From: Diphasiastrum complanatum
Taxonomy: Eukaryota; Streptophyta; Lycopodiopsida; Lycopodiales; Lycopodiaceae
DNA length: 64,000 nucleotides
Assembly (NCBI GenBank): GCA_029204225.1
Contig: CM055113.1
Coordinates: 7,717,852-7,781,851 of the forward strand
Direction: 5' to 3'
Shown here: in pieces, positions 1-9,906 of the stretch
How the letters are laid out: the number at the start of each line of letters is the position of its first letter
Position numbering within the stretch: position 1 is the first letter of the stretch
Notes under the pieces: model-generated
What the model was told of the DNA's origin: nothing
Databases searched by the model: none
The model's input: only the letters and a program-made list of their open reading frames with translations
Made by a program: the position numbers and the translations under genes

Positions 1-631
1 CACACCATACAACTAATTCAGTAATTGAGCAAAATCTAGATTATTACAGAGTTTAGGATCTTGAGGATACAAAGTTCCACCCATCCACAATTACAAATTT
101 GCCTTGTAATCTTTAATGATCCTCTCACACCTCTTATCAATATAAGTATAAATTCAGTAGGAATATCCAAATGGAGATAATACACTGTTTTCATCATAAC
201 AAGTACAAAACCAATTACAAGCACCACATGTTCAAAAATAATACTACAACTTTATTCAAAAGCATTCAGGAATACATCTACTTACGTGAGACAAAACCAT
301 AAATTCAATAAGAGTGATTCAAAGAGGTCGCTTCTCTTTTTATTAAAATGTTGACATTCAAAATTGTATGAAATGTAGTACAGGTTCAAAAAACAATAGA
401 TTGCACTAGTTTTTGCCTTTTGCAATGTTTGCAGATTTTTTTTGTTGAATGTAATATTCGTAGAACAGCGACAATATTTAGTTGTAGTGATTTAACAAAC
501 AATATGTTATCAAGCCTCCTAGATGATCAATGAGATAGAAAGAGTAATGGCAAGCGCATAGTTCATAGATCGTCAATGAAATTTTGATATCTTATAGAAA
601 AGCAAATGCTTTCTTTAACATTTTTTTCCAG

Positions 632-1071
632 AAGATGGTCCAAATTTGGCAACAAATGGAAAGCATTGGATCGGTATTTTACAGTGAATCATCAAGATCA
701 AATAGAAATCCAAGTGAAGCAAAATGATTCTACTATTACAACAATTGAGGTAGAGGAAAATTGGACACTTGATCACATTCGATCAGAGCTTACTTTGCTG
801 CAATATGATATTCCGGAACACTTTTGTTTTCGAGTCAATGAGAGATTGGTAGGTGTATGTGTGTTTTCTTTAATACACATTTGTAATGACTTTCAAAGAT
901 TTTATTTAAACTTATTTCAATGATTTTAGTATTTTGCGATTGCATTTAAAATAATCTCAATGTTGGTATTTTTTAACAAGTCTCTTTGATGTACAGGTAA
1001 GACCAAGACAAGAAAATCGTATACAGTGCAAGGATTTGAATAGAAGCATAGAAACTGTCAAAATCGCATAA
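632..1071 (+). CDS. Two-exon ORF with ubiquitin-like (beta-grasp) pattern, copy 1, intact
   Basis: Exon 632-848 follows a pyrimidine-rich acceptor (TTTTTTTCCAG). It joins exon 997-1,071 across a 148-base intron with donor G|GTAGGTG and acceptor GTACAG|GT. The frame stays open through both exons to a TAA at 1,069-1,071. The first exon starts in phase 2, so an upstream exon should exist; the ATG at 606 would read through the acceptor and is probably not used. The predicted piece of about 97 residues fits a beta-grasp order: strand QIEIQVKQ, strand TTIEVEEN, helix WTLDHIRSELTLLQ, strand FCFRVNERL, then RQENRIQCKDL and a last strand ETVKIA. I do not recognise the family, and the ubiquitin-like reading is inferred from this pattern. 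Copies 2 and 3 are broken, which suggests a captured host gene piece carried by the repeat. Confidence 0.4.
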
Positions 1072-1792
1072 ACATTGGGATGGTAGACGTGAAACAATGT
1101 ACAAAAAAAAAGCAATAGAAAACTATCTCAAATGACTTCAAGATTTCATCAAACATATACTATTCAATATTTTAGAAAATGTACATTGTTGTCAAAATCA
1201 AAATAAAATATTCGTGGCTTTGAATAATAGCCCACTTTTTGTTGCCTATCTATTCTATGCATCATCATGTGATGATATCTTTCTATATATTTGTAATTTA
1301 CATCAACAAGTGTCTGAACTTATATTTCAATATTTACATTCCAATCATAAGTGCTTGAGGCAGATTGTCAAGCACTGCAACTTCACTTATTACCTTTGAC
1401 CTTGCAGACAATAGTAGGACTTCTAGCATTTCATGTCGGAACTGATGAATAGTATTTGTTGATATTTCAAGGCATTGGAACTGCAATTTAAAACATTGAG
1501 TGTATGTATTAGCCAATGTGTAGTAACTTATAATTACACAAACATAATATCATCAGGATACTAGAAGTTGAGAAATTTTCCTCATGTTTATTAGCATTTG
1601 AAGTTTGCATCATATACTAATCCAAGAATGATTTAACATTCTAGATGGAAAACCATCTGCAGCTGAAAGCATCCTCTTGTTGCGAAGTCTTAAAGATTAA
1701 AACAAAAAATTGTTACATTATAACTCAATATAATTTTAAACTACATGCCATCATGTAAATAAAAAAAGTGAAAAGATCATTTAACCTTTGCA

Positions 1793-1978
1793 TCAACAAT
1801 CTCCATGTTGGTATTTAATCAACCCATTTGGCCTGGACAATAGCTCCACCATCCTCTTGTACAAAGAGTTAACAATGGAATGGGTGGCATTCAAGGAATT
1901 CATTTTCTTGCACATAGAATTCATTAGCTTCCCGTAGAATCCACTTTTAGAGATATTACATGCACGCACCAATGTTTG
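1793..1978 (-). other. Open frame after a splice-like acceptor; possible integrase zinc-finger relic
   Basis: On the minus strand a CTGGCAG acceptor is followed by 61 open codons to a TGA. Related copies at about 28,530-28,710 (minus) and 33,776-33,880 (plus) read in a different frame because of a 2-base indel. There they give TLERARNIFKSGFYWKLH followed by histidines and ECHPFHC, which loosely recalls the H2C2 zinc finger of gypsy integrases. Gypsy RT relics lie upstream on the same strand, which agrees with that order. Frame conservation is poor, so the identity is uncertain. Confidence 0.25.
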
Positions 1979-2380
1979 CTGCCAGCAAATGACAATGAAT
2001 GACTAAAATCTATAAGACTTTCCAAAAAACAAATCTTACAAAAATCAAATTTTACAGAAAGAAATCATCTTACAAAGCAAAGTGGACAATGACAGGCAAC
2101 TAGAAGTAGTTATAGCTAAAATAATATGTTCTTTTAGTTACTACAGATTAGATTAATTATCTCTCTCCATTTTTATATAAAGGATCAACATGAAAGAGAT
2201 AGAAAAGTGTTGGTATATGATACTAGCTATTCATAAGAGAGACTAACTCTCTTGCGATGATGCGCTATTTGAGACCCAAACAACGCCCAAGTTTTGATGT
2301 ATAGACGGTCTAAGATGCTAGGGCACAAATAGGATTCACATAATCCTTGGAGTGTTGCAGATGCTTTAAATTCCAAGTGC

Positions 2381-3628
<1,248 letters not shown>

Positions 3629-3904
3629 GACTGCAAGAATGTTCTAATCTGATTTTGGTAGAGTCTCCTCCTCTTATTGAAGATAGAAGTTGGGTACAAG
3701 AAGTGTCTTTTTATTCCTGGGAAAGACCTATCCCCTGATCTTTGATTGGGTAATTACAATGGCAAGGATTCTAATCCAAGTCGTTTAAATTAACACAAAA
3801 TGAATCTCAGTGGTACAAATTGGGTATTTTTGTAGCCTCTATAGAAACACATATAAAGATGCATAACTGGACAATAGAGTGTATGAAGATTAAAGATCGA
3901 TTTT

Positions 3905-4000
3905 TTGGTTGAACCACTTCAATAGTAGAATACTCCAACAGAGCACCCCATCGAAATAGGGGAGGTCCTAGGTTCAATTCCTAGCCTGACCACACACACC
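3905..4000 (+). other. tRNA-like pol III box (SINE-like segment)
   Basis: A B-box-like GGTTCAATTCC (3,971-3,981) sits between CCTAG and CTAGC, imitating a T-arm. It is preceded by GTAGAATACTCC, AGAGCACCCC and AGGGGAGGTCC, which resemble a D-arm and an anticodon stem. Its antisense reading contains the GIEPRT peptide often produced by tRNA-derived SINEs. It recurs at 30,640-30,715. No complete cloverleaf is present, so this is a relic, not a tRNA gene. Confidence 0.4.
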
Positions 4001-4119
4001 AAGTGTAAATACTTTTCACACACGGCAGATTTCTCTATAAACAAAACCCAATCTGAACGCAAAGATGCCAACCACTTCAAGAAGAAAAACAAGTAAGAAG
4101 TCATATTCTTCTGTTGTTA

Positions 4120-5390
4120 GAAGACATGACATTATGCTAGTGAATATAGGCATAATCCAAAAGCCAGTAGGAAGGGCTTACATGTTGCAAAATCACCTTC
4201 ACAACAAGACAACCACCCATGCAACTTTATGCTAATAGAAGAAGCAGGTGATGGCATATACCTGAAGCACAATATACCTCCAAGATAATCATTGATAATT
4301 CAGGAGCTACTGTGCTTTTGACATGCATGAGAAATATTTTGAAGAGTTTCCAGCGCTACAACACATCAAGATCTATGATGCTTGCTGACGACAACCAACA
4401 TATGGTGGAAGACACTAGACTTATCCAGTTAATAACACCAAGTGGATGCAAGGATCTAGAAGGAGTATTGTTTGTGCCATCTCCCATAAAAGGTCTATTG
4501 TTTGTTGCCAAGATGAAAATATGTAGGCATGAAAATATATTTTGATGAAAATGTATGCAGGATACAAGATGGCAAATCAAACAAGATCATTATGGCAACA
4601 CTCAGAAAAGGGAACCTATACCAAGCGACAATTTTAGAGGGAGTCGATAGTGAATTAGCTACCATTTTAGGTAGTAGTGAATCAGAGCTATGACATAAAG
4701 GAATGGGTCATCTTAGCACAATAATGCTATATCATATGACCAAAGTCGTAGTCAAGGAGCTGGAGTGAAGGTGAGTGATACCCACCTAGAATTTTGCCAA
4801 GTGTGTGCTCTGGGAAATCATAGTCATGTGCCCAATGCCAGATATGGACCAAGAACCAAGGAACCACTGGAGCTAATACACTCAGACTTGTGTGGGCCTA
4901 TGGTAGTGAATTTAATATCTATATCAAGATATTTTGTGACTTTCATAGAGGAATATAGCCATATGCGTGTAATTTACTTTTTAAAATTAAAGTCAAATGT
5001 CTTTGCAAAGTTCAAGTACTTCAAGGCTTATTTGGAGAGACAACTAGGAAGGAAGGTAAAGTTATTGTGGTCTAACAATGTCGATGAATGTATCGGTAAG
5101 GAGTTCAAAGAGTACTGCAAAAAGGAAGGTATTGCTAGGTATTAGACCACTTCTTACACACCACAACACAACAATGTTGCACAAAGGAAGAACAGAACAT
5201 TGTTTGATACAGCTCATTGTTTAATGATCCAATCAGGATTACCCAAGGAATTTTGGAACCAATCGTTGCCATCTCGAATTACCTACAACATCGGACGTTG
5301 AGGACATCAGTGAAGGGTAAAACTCCATATGAAATATGGATTCGTAGGAAGCCAGACCTTTCAAATGCAAGAATTTTTTAATGTGATGCA
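4120..5390 (+). pseudogene. Ty1-copia protease-integrase relic, copy 1
   Basis: A decayed copia pol segment on the plus strand. A retropepsin-like IDNSGAT lies at 4,291-4,311, followed in shifted frames by LADDNQHMVEDT, LIQLITPSGCKDLEGVLFV and VAKM, typical of the protease and pre-integrase linker. A GAG-pre-integrase zinc segment (CQVCALGNHSH) leads into an integrase core in the 126-codon stretch at 4,765-5,145 (DLCGPM, FVTFIEEYSHMRVIYF, RQLGRKVKLLWSNN). After a TAG, TTSYTPQ and KNRTLFDTAHCLM continue the core, and a YEIWIRRKPDL box ends near 5,390. Many stops and shifts make it dead. It is duplicated at 30,850-32,150. Confidence 0.8.
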
Positions 5391-5879
5391 TATGTGCACA
5401 CACCGCATTAGAAATGTCTAGATGTAGATCTAGTATAAGGTAGTCTATGTGAGTTTGACAAAGAACAAGACTTTCAATATGAGTGATACTTTTTAAGGAA
5501 CTTGGAAGACCTATCACAACTTGCTTTCTAGCCATTACCTCCAATGACTTGAAGTTGAGGTGTCCCATCCTTTTATGCCAAACCTCTTGAATAGGTATTT
5601 GCTCTCTTGCAACACATCCAACTTGCTTAGCAATTACACATGCATCTAGTTTGAACAAGTTCTCTTGTCTTTTACCTTTTGCAATCAAGATATCCTTCCT
5701 TTTGATCATACAAGCATCTCCATCAAACTCAACTTTGAGGCCTTTACTTATAAATTGACTCACACTAAGGAAATTCTTGGTAATTGATGGAATGAAAAAA
5801 ACATCCTCCAAATGAACATTCCTATTTGTAGAGAGGGAATAGGAATTGTGCCAATCCCTTTGATTGCACACTTTGTCTT
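5380..5879 (-). pseudogene. Copia-2-like protease/pre-integrase fragment, antisense to the previous relic
   Basis: The minus strand reads NVHLEDVFFIPSITKN, a KGLKVEFDGDACMIKRKD block and VWHKRMGHLNFKSLEV, closely matching the copia-2 element at 23,100-23,600. It then runs out near 5,390 at a head-to-head junction with the plus-strand integrase relic. A long open frame across that junction is accidental. At the other end it is fused to the copia-3 LTR near 5,880. The same fused block appears inverted at 35,550-36,640. Confidence 0.8.
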
Positions 5880-6297
5880 AGCTTCGTGTTTCGCAAATTG
5901 TTCGCAACATTTGTCCCTTTGCAACATTTTCATCTTTCGCGAATTGTTCACGATAGATGACAATTTTTGAGCTTGAAGGACGAAGCTAGAATATTTTGCA
6001 AACTGTTTGAGATAGTTTTGTGACATCTAAGGCTTTAAAAGAAATTGTTTTGCAAATCTTTCTTGAATCTTTCGAGTTGGTCATGAATAGAAATTTTTTT
6101 TTGAGTTCGTGTCCGTTTCTTTCTCATCCTCTATCAAGTAAACTGCGTGTTTTGTTGGTAGAATTTGTCTGACCAATTGTTCTACAGCTCCCTCTCAAAG
6201 TGGCAGTTAGATTAATTCCAATCTTCTTTGCTGCTTCTCAAACAAGGCTTTACTTAGTGGCTTTGTAAAGATGTCGACTGTCATTTCCTTTGTGGAG
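5880..6297 (-). mobile_element. Copia-3 3' LTR piece (5,880-6,186) plus RNase H tail (6,187-6,297)
   Basis: On the minus strand a pol tail (TVDIFTKPLSKALFEKQ, then a stop) is followed by a purine run and an LTR beginning TGTAGAACAATTGGTCAG at 6,186. The LTR contains the TCGCGA / TTGCGACA motifs typical of this family and is cut near 5,880. Other copies of the family are at 35,672-35,978 and 54,785-55,365. Confidence 0.75.
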
Positions 6298-6775
6298 TGC
6301 TTGTCCAATGCTCTAAGTGAATGGAGAGGGTGTTAGAGGAATACATGACACCAACAAAGAGGCAAATAATGGATATGGCAAAAGTTAAGTGAGAGAGTGG
6401 CATTGATACTCTTAACCTGCAGTGTCGAATAGGCAGTGGCATTTACAATTCAGGATATATTTTCTATCCCTAAAATATCTATAGTTTTATAAGGTTAATG
6501 TGTTCCAAGAAAAAGAACGCACATGAAAGAAGAGCCAAATGACATTGGTGAAAAAAAATACAGTTCTCACGTGCATTGTGTGTTACTCAAAGGTCATAAT
6601 GTAGCGAGAATATTATCTATGAACACTACCACAAACTTCCCCAAATATGGACGAAATAAATCGTTCATCATTTTTCGGAATGTTGTTGGAACGTTCGTTA
6701 ATCCAAAAGACAGCACTAAGAACTCATAATGGTCAAATATAGTACAAAATCTAGTCCTTTGGACATCTGGTTTAA
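6298..6775 (-). pseudogene. Gypsy RT relic, partial second copy
   Basis: From 6,298 the sequence resumes at the point matching about 2,375 and repeats the 3' part of the gypsy relic up to about 2,810. It ends in the antisense of the degraded TFQK/FIDNILA region. It is therefore a short direct duplication joined to the copia-3 tail. Confidence 0.7.
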
Positions 6776-7440
6776 GGTCATCTATCGTGGAAGCAACACC
6801 GTGATTAGAAATGATAACTCAAAATTTTTTCAAATCGACTCAACGAAATGTATATCGATAGACTCTCATGACACTTTAGTATTGCCACGACATTGCGAAC
6901 AATGAGACTCTAAAATTCCAATGTCATTAATATTCGCAATCCAATTATTTATGTATCAATCTTATAAGACTAACTTAATTTTTTTTATTCTTTGGCAGAT
7001 TATATTACATCCAGATCAAATAGACCCAAGATGGTGGTATGTGATCCAACTTAATGCAAGAAAATGACGTGTGTTTAAAGGAAAAGATAGTGTTGAATTG
7101 GATACACACGACGAACCACTACCCAATTTTGACGATGTTTTTGAAGAACCTGAACCACTCATCCAAACTCCAAATGATGTCAAAATGATGGGAGAAGAAG
7201 ATACAAATGAAAATGATGAGATTCCTATGATCGTACAAGACCAAATGTGATTTGAGGCCCCCACGTTTGGATGAGATAGAAATTTTAGAAGAAGAGGAGA
7301 TTGAATATGAAGGTAGCTCACATCATCAAAGAGACACGATCAAAAATTCACAATTATACCTAGACCTAGATTCAGATGAGTGTCAAGGCTTGTGTGATGA
7401 CAAAAATTATGTAAATGATGAGAATGATCTATGATTATTA
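6776..7440 (+). pseudogene. CACTA (En/Spm) transposase-associated C-terminal relic, DUF4216-like
   Basis: After an intron-like acceptor (TTCTTTGGCAG) at about 6,998, the frame reads IILHPDQIDPRWWYVIQLN, then acidic sequence (DEPLPNFDDVFEEPEPLIQ). One frame-shift later comes RPPRLDEIEILEEEEIEYEG, and the piece ends near 7,437. The DPRW..V.Q core followed by an acidic tail is what the DUF4216 domain at the end of plant CACTA transposases looks like. There are stops at about 7,067 and 7,247. No CACTA terminal inverted repeats were seen, and 6,776-6,997 holds no recognisable coding sequence. Confidence 0.5.
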
Positions 7441-7799
7441 ATACCTAAATTCACTTGTAGTCAATTTCTTTTTATATTCATCGCAATACTTTTGATGTAT
7501 ACATTTATAGACAGAGTTGAATGTGATAATTATAATACCCGAACCTTGTGGTTATGTCCTATTTTAGAATGTCACCACATATTCCCTCCCTACGGCGTGT
7601 AGGTTTTTCCATGCAAGTTGGAAAGATTAGAAACTCATCTTTAACGGGAGAAAAGTAAGGGCTACACACCTTCCTAAGATTGGAAATTTTAATTATCTAC
7701 ATTTCACCTCTGCATATTAACTAATTGCTAGTGTATGCGGTAAAATATGATATTGCTCATGGTCACAGAAATCAAATTATACAAGTCATCAAAAGTAGG
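7441..7799. other. No recognisable gene
   Basis: A/T-rich sequence between the CACTA-like relic and the tubulin fragment. I see no open frame, repeat or motif of note. Confidence 0.5.
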
Positions 7800-8430
7800 A
7801 GTAATAAGCTTCAGAAAAAAAATGTCGTAGATTGCCTCATTGTCCAATAGCATACATTCATCTGCATTTTTGACCAACTAATGAATATAAAGCATAGCGT
7901 TATACGGTTCAACGACGGTGTACGAAACCTTTGGAGATGGAGAAACTGAGAATGTTAGCAACATTTTGCCTGAATATCCTTCTCTGATCTTAGAAATCAA
8001 AAGCGTTCCGATCTTGGAACCGGTACCTCCGCCAAGAGAATGACACACTTGAAATCTCTGCAAACAGTTGTAGTTTTCGGCTTCTTTACGAACCACGTCC
8101 AACACACAATCAATCAACTCTGTCCCTTTTGTGTAATATCCCTTAGCCCAGTTGTTTCCAGCTCTAGTTTTACCAAATACAAAGTTATCAGACCTAAATA
8201 TCTGACCATAAGATCTAGACCGGATGCTAACCATGGTTCTAGGCTCCAAATCCATGATCACAGACCTAGGAACATACCTTCCACCACTTGCTTCATTAAA
8301 ATACACATTAACTTGCTCCAGTTGCAGATCTGACATTCCTCGGTAGGTTCCAGTGGGATCAATGTCATGCTCATCACAGACCACCTCCCAAAACTTAGCA
8401 CCTGTCTAGTTACCGCATTGTCCACCTTGG

Positions 8431-8435
<5 letters not shown>
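7800..8435 (-). pseudogene. Beta-tubulin gene fragment (codons about 6 to 217)
   Basis: The minus strand matches beta-tubulin from HIQGGQCGN through [25 protein letters not shown], the MDLEP and YGQIFR.DNFVFG segments, GNNWAKG.YT and the nucleotide-binding loop [10 protein letters not shown], to VVEPYNA and the NADEC helix near 7,830. Two glutamine codons have become TAG (near 8,409 and 7,876), and substitutions fall in invariant positions (SGPY to SRSY, GSGMG to GSKIG), so it is not functional. The segment runs uninterrupted through codons 130-132, where plant beta-tubulin genes commonly have an intron, which hints at a retrocopy. A TATA-like box upstream (8,753-8,760) argues the other way. 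The first five codons are replaced by the microsatellite. Confidence 0.9.

Positions 8436-8528
<93 letters not shown>
8434..8528. repeat. Compound (GT)n(GA)n microsatellite
   Basis: About 77 bases of GT are followed by 18 bases of GA, directly abutting the beta-tubulin fragment where its start codon would be. The HTHTHT and LSLSLS peptides read through it are artefacts. Confidence 0.97.
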
Positions 8529-8776
8529 TAGATCTTGGACACACATGGACGATCATTAGGCACATAGATTTGATCAAATGAACCAAAGTAAAGTACAACA
8601 AGCTTCTCAGACCTGTAAACAGGTTTAGTACCTTCCAATCCAAGCAATTAATGCATAAAAACACTCACATCCAATAGCTAGAACTCGCCACCAAAAGACA
8701 ATGATGATAGAAGTGGAAAAACTCGATTTTTCTTGATAATTTGACCATCATGTATTTATACATTTCAAGCTCGGAT
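8529..8776. other. Flank upstream of the tubulin fragment, with minus-strand TATA-like box
   Basis: TATAAATA on the minus strand at 8,753-8,760 lies about 320 bases upstream of the tubulin fragment and could be its former promoter. The block ends at CGGAT, immediately before the copia-1 LTR. Confidence 0.3.
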
Positions 8777-9480
8777 TGTGAAGAATTGAAAAAAATTATC
8801 TATGTTAGATATAGGGGTCTTATGTTTTTTACATCAAGCATCTTGGTGTAGGATGTTGATAGGAATACATTTGGCATAGATGGCAGATTATGCATTTCCA
8901 CTTGTAATGCCACTATTGAGCCAAAATAGAGTAGGAGGCTAAACACGTGCCAATTAGAGTGTAGACAAGTGTAAAGATTTTGTTTGATGAATTCCAAGAG
9001 GTCCAATAGGAAATTGAGGTGTGCTTGAATATAGTCCAATAGAATTAAGAGGTGCATGGATCAATGGTGCAATAGGATCAAGAGGTGACAAAGTATGGTC
9101 CAATCATAGTTAAGCAGAGTGGTAGCTCGTGGATCTACTAGTATCATTGAACTCCTCATTTTGGATCTAATTGATTTGGTGATTTCATGGATTTTGCGAG
9201 TTATTAAATTTCTAGCTTTCTCTCTCTACCCGAGAGCTCATGATGCTTTTTCTCTCTCTACCCGAGGAAAGTAGCTTGTTTTTACTTAGATTATTTTTTG
9301 AATACTTCCCACACGTGTGAGTGACAGTTGAAAGTGATTGAATGCATGTAGTAGTGTGTTTTTGCCATAGAATCAAAGATAGATCTTGAATCTCAATCTA
9401 GTCTTGATCTTGGTGCATCTACACACCTTAGGAGATCACAAGTACATGTAGTGGACAGTCCACACGTGTGAAATTCAACA
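8777..9480 (+). mobile_element. Copia-1 LTR 1 (704 bp)
   Basis: It begins TGTGAAGAATTG and ends CACGTGTGAAATTCAACA, directly before a primer-binding site. It aligns end to end with the LTRs at 12,256-12,992 and 13,180-13,915, and with an inverted solo copy at 41,333-42,069. It is shorter than LTR 2 by one unit of the 33-base CCAAT repeat. Two CACACGTGTG palindromes (about 9,310 and 9,471) lie in its 3' part. Confidence 0.93.
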
Positions 9481-9492
9481 TGGTATCAGAGC
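9481..9492 (+). promoter_or_regulatory. Primer-binding site, copia-1 (initiator tRNA-Met)
   Basis: TGGTATCAGAGC, complementary to the 3' end of plant initiator tRNA-Met, follows the LTR without a gap. The leader continues to about 9,906, where it is joined abruptly to integrase sequence. The unbroken leader is visible at 13,916-14,635. Confidence 0.93.
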
Positions 9493-9906
9493 CTACGTAA
9501 GGTTACCATGCATTTTGATCCATCTAAGTGAAAAAAAATTCATCAATCTTGAGCTAGAAGTTGTCAAGGCCCATTTTCCTAGCTATCTTGTTCAATCTTG
9601 GATCAAAAGAGATCAAAAGGACATTGATTGGGTCTGACGTGGTACTATACGGAATCAGGTGCTCAGACATGTGTGAGGAACATCCAATTTCAGTTTGGAA
9701 ATTCTCTCTCATGCTTGATCCATTTATCTTGTTTGATAGCTTGTTTTGAGGCTATTTTTGTCTAGTTTCTGATGCAATCAGTTTCATTCCATTTGGTTGA
9801 GCCAATCAGAAGTTATAAGCTTTTGAAGAGGGTTAGGTAGGGCACCTAGACCTGGGTGGACACATTTGGTTTGGTCAAGAGATTGCTTGGTTGATCCAAT
9901 CTTCTT

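Larger units (their letters stand above)
1..2380 (+). repeat. Composite repeat R, copy 1 (ubiquitin-like ORF unit)
   Basis: This stretch recurs, with scattered substitutions and small indels, at about 25,906-29,050 (same orientation), 36,640-38,812 (inverted) and 46,345-47,765 (inverted, partial). Copy 1 enters the window already inside the unit, because copies 2 to 4 continue past the point matching position 1. It carries the two-exon ubiquitin-like ORF (632-1,071) and, on the other strand, a 61-codon open frame at 1,793-1,978. No terminal inverted repeats or target duplications were found that would define it as a DNA transposon. Positions 36-227 read as an open frame on the minus strand in several copies, but this looks like non-coding A/T-rich sequence kept by recent duplication. 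Confidence 0.75.

Noticed and set aside
36-227. 63-codon minus-strand frame conserved in four repeat copies
   Set aside because: The copies are recent duplicates, so a shared open frame is expected. Composition is biased and there is no domain or splice context.
3960-4000. Functional tRNA gene
   Set aside because: Acceptor and D-arm pairing are incomplete. Only a T-arm-like box is convincing.
8258-8664. Frames reading HTHTHT through the GT microsatellite
   Set aside because: Out of frame with the beta-tubulin fragment and dominated by the dinucleotide run.
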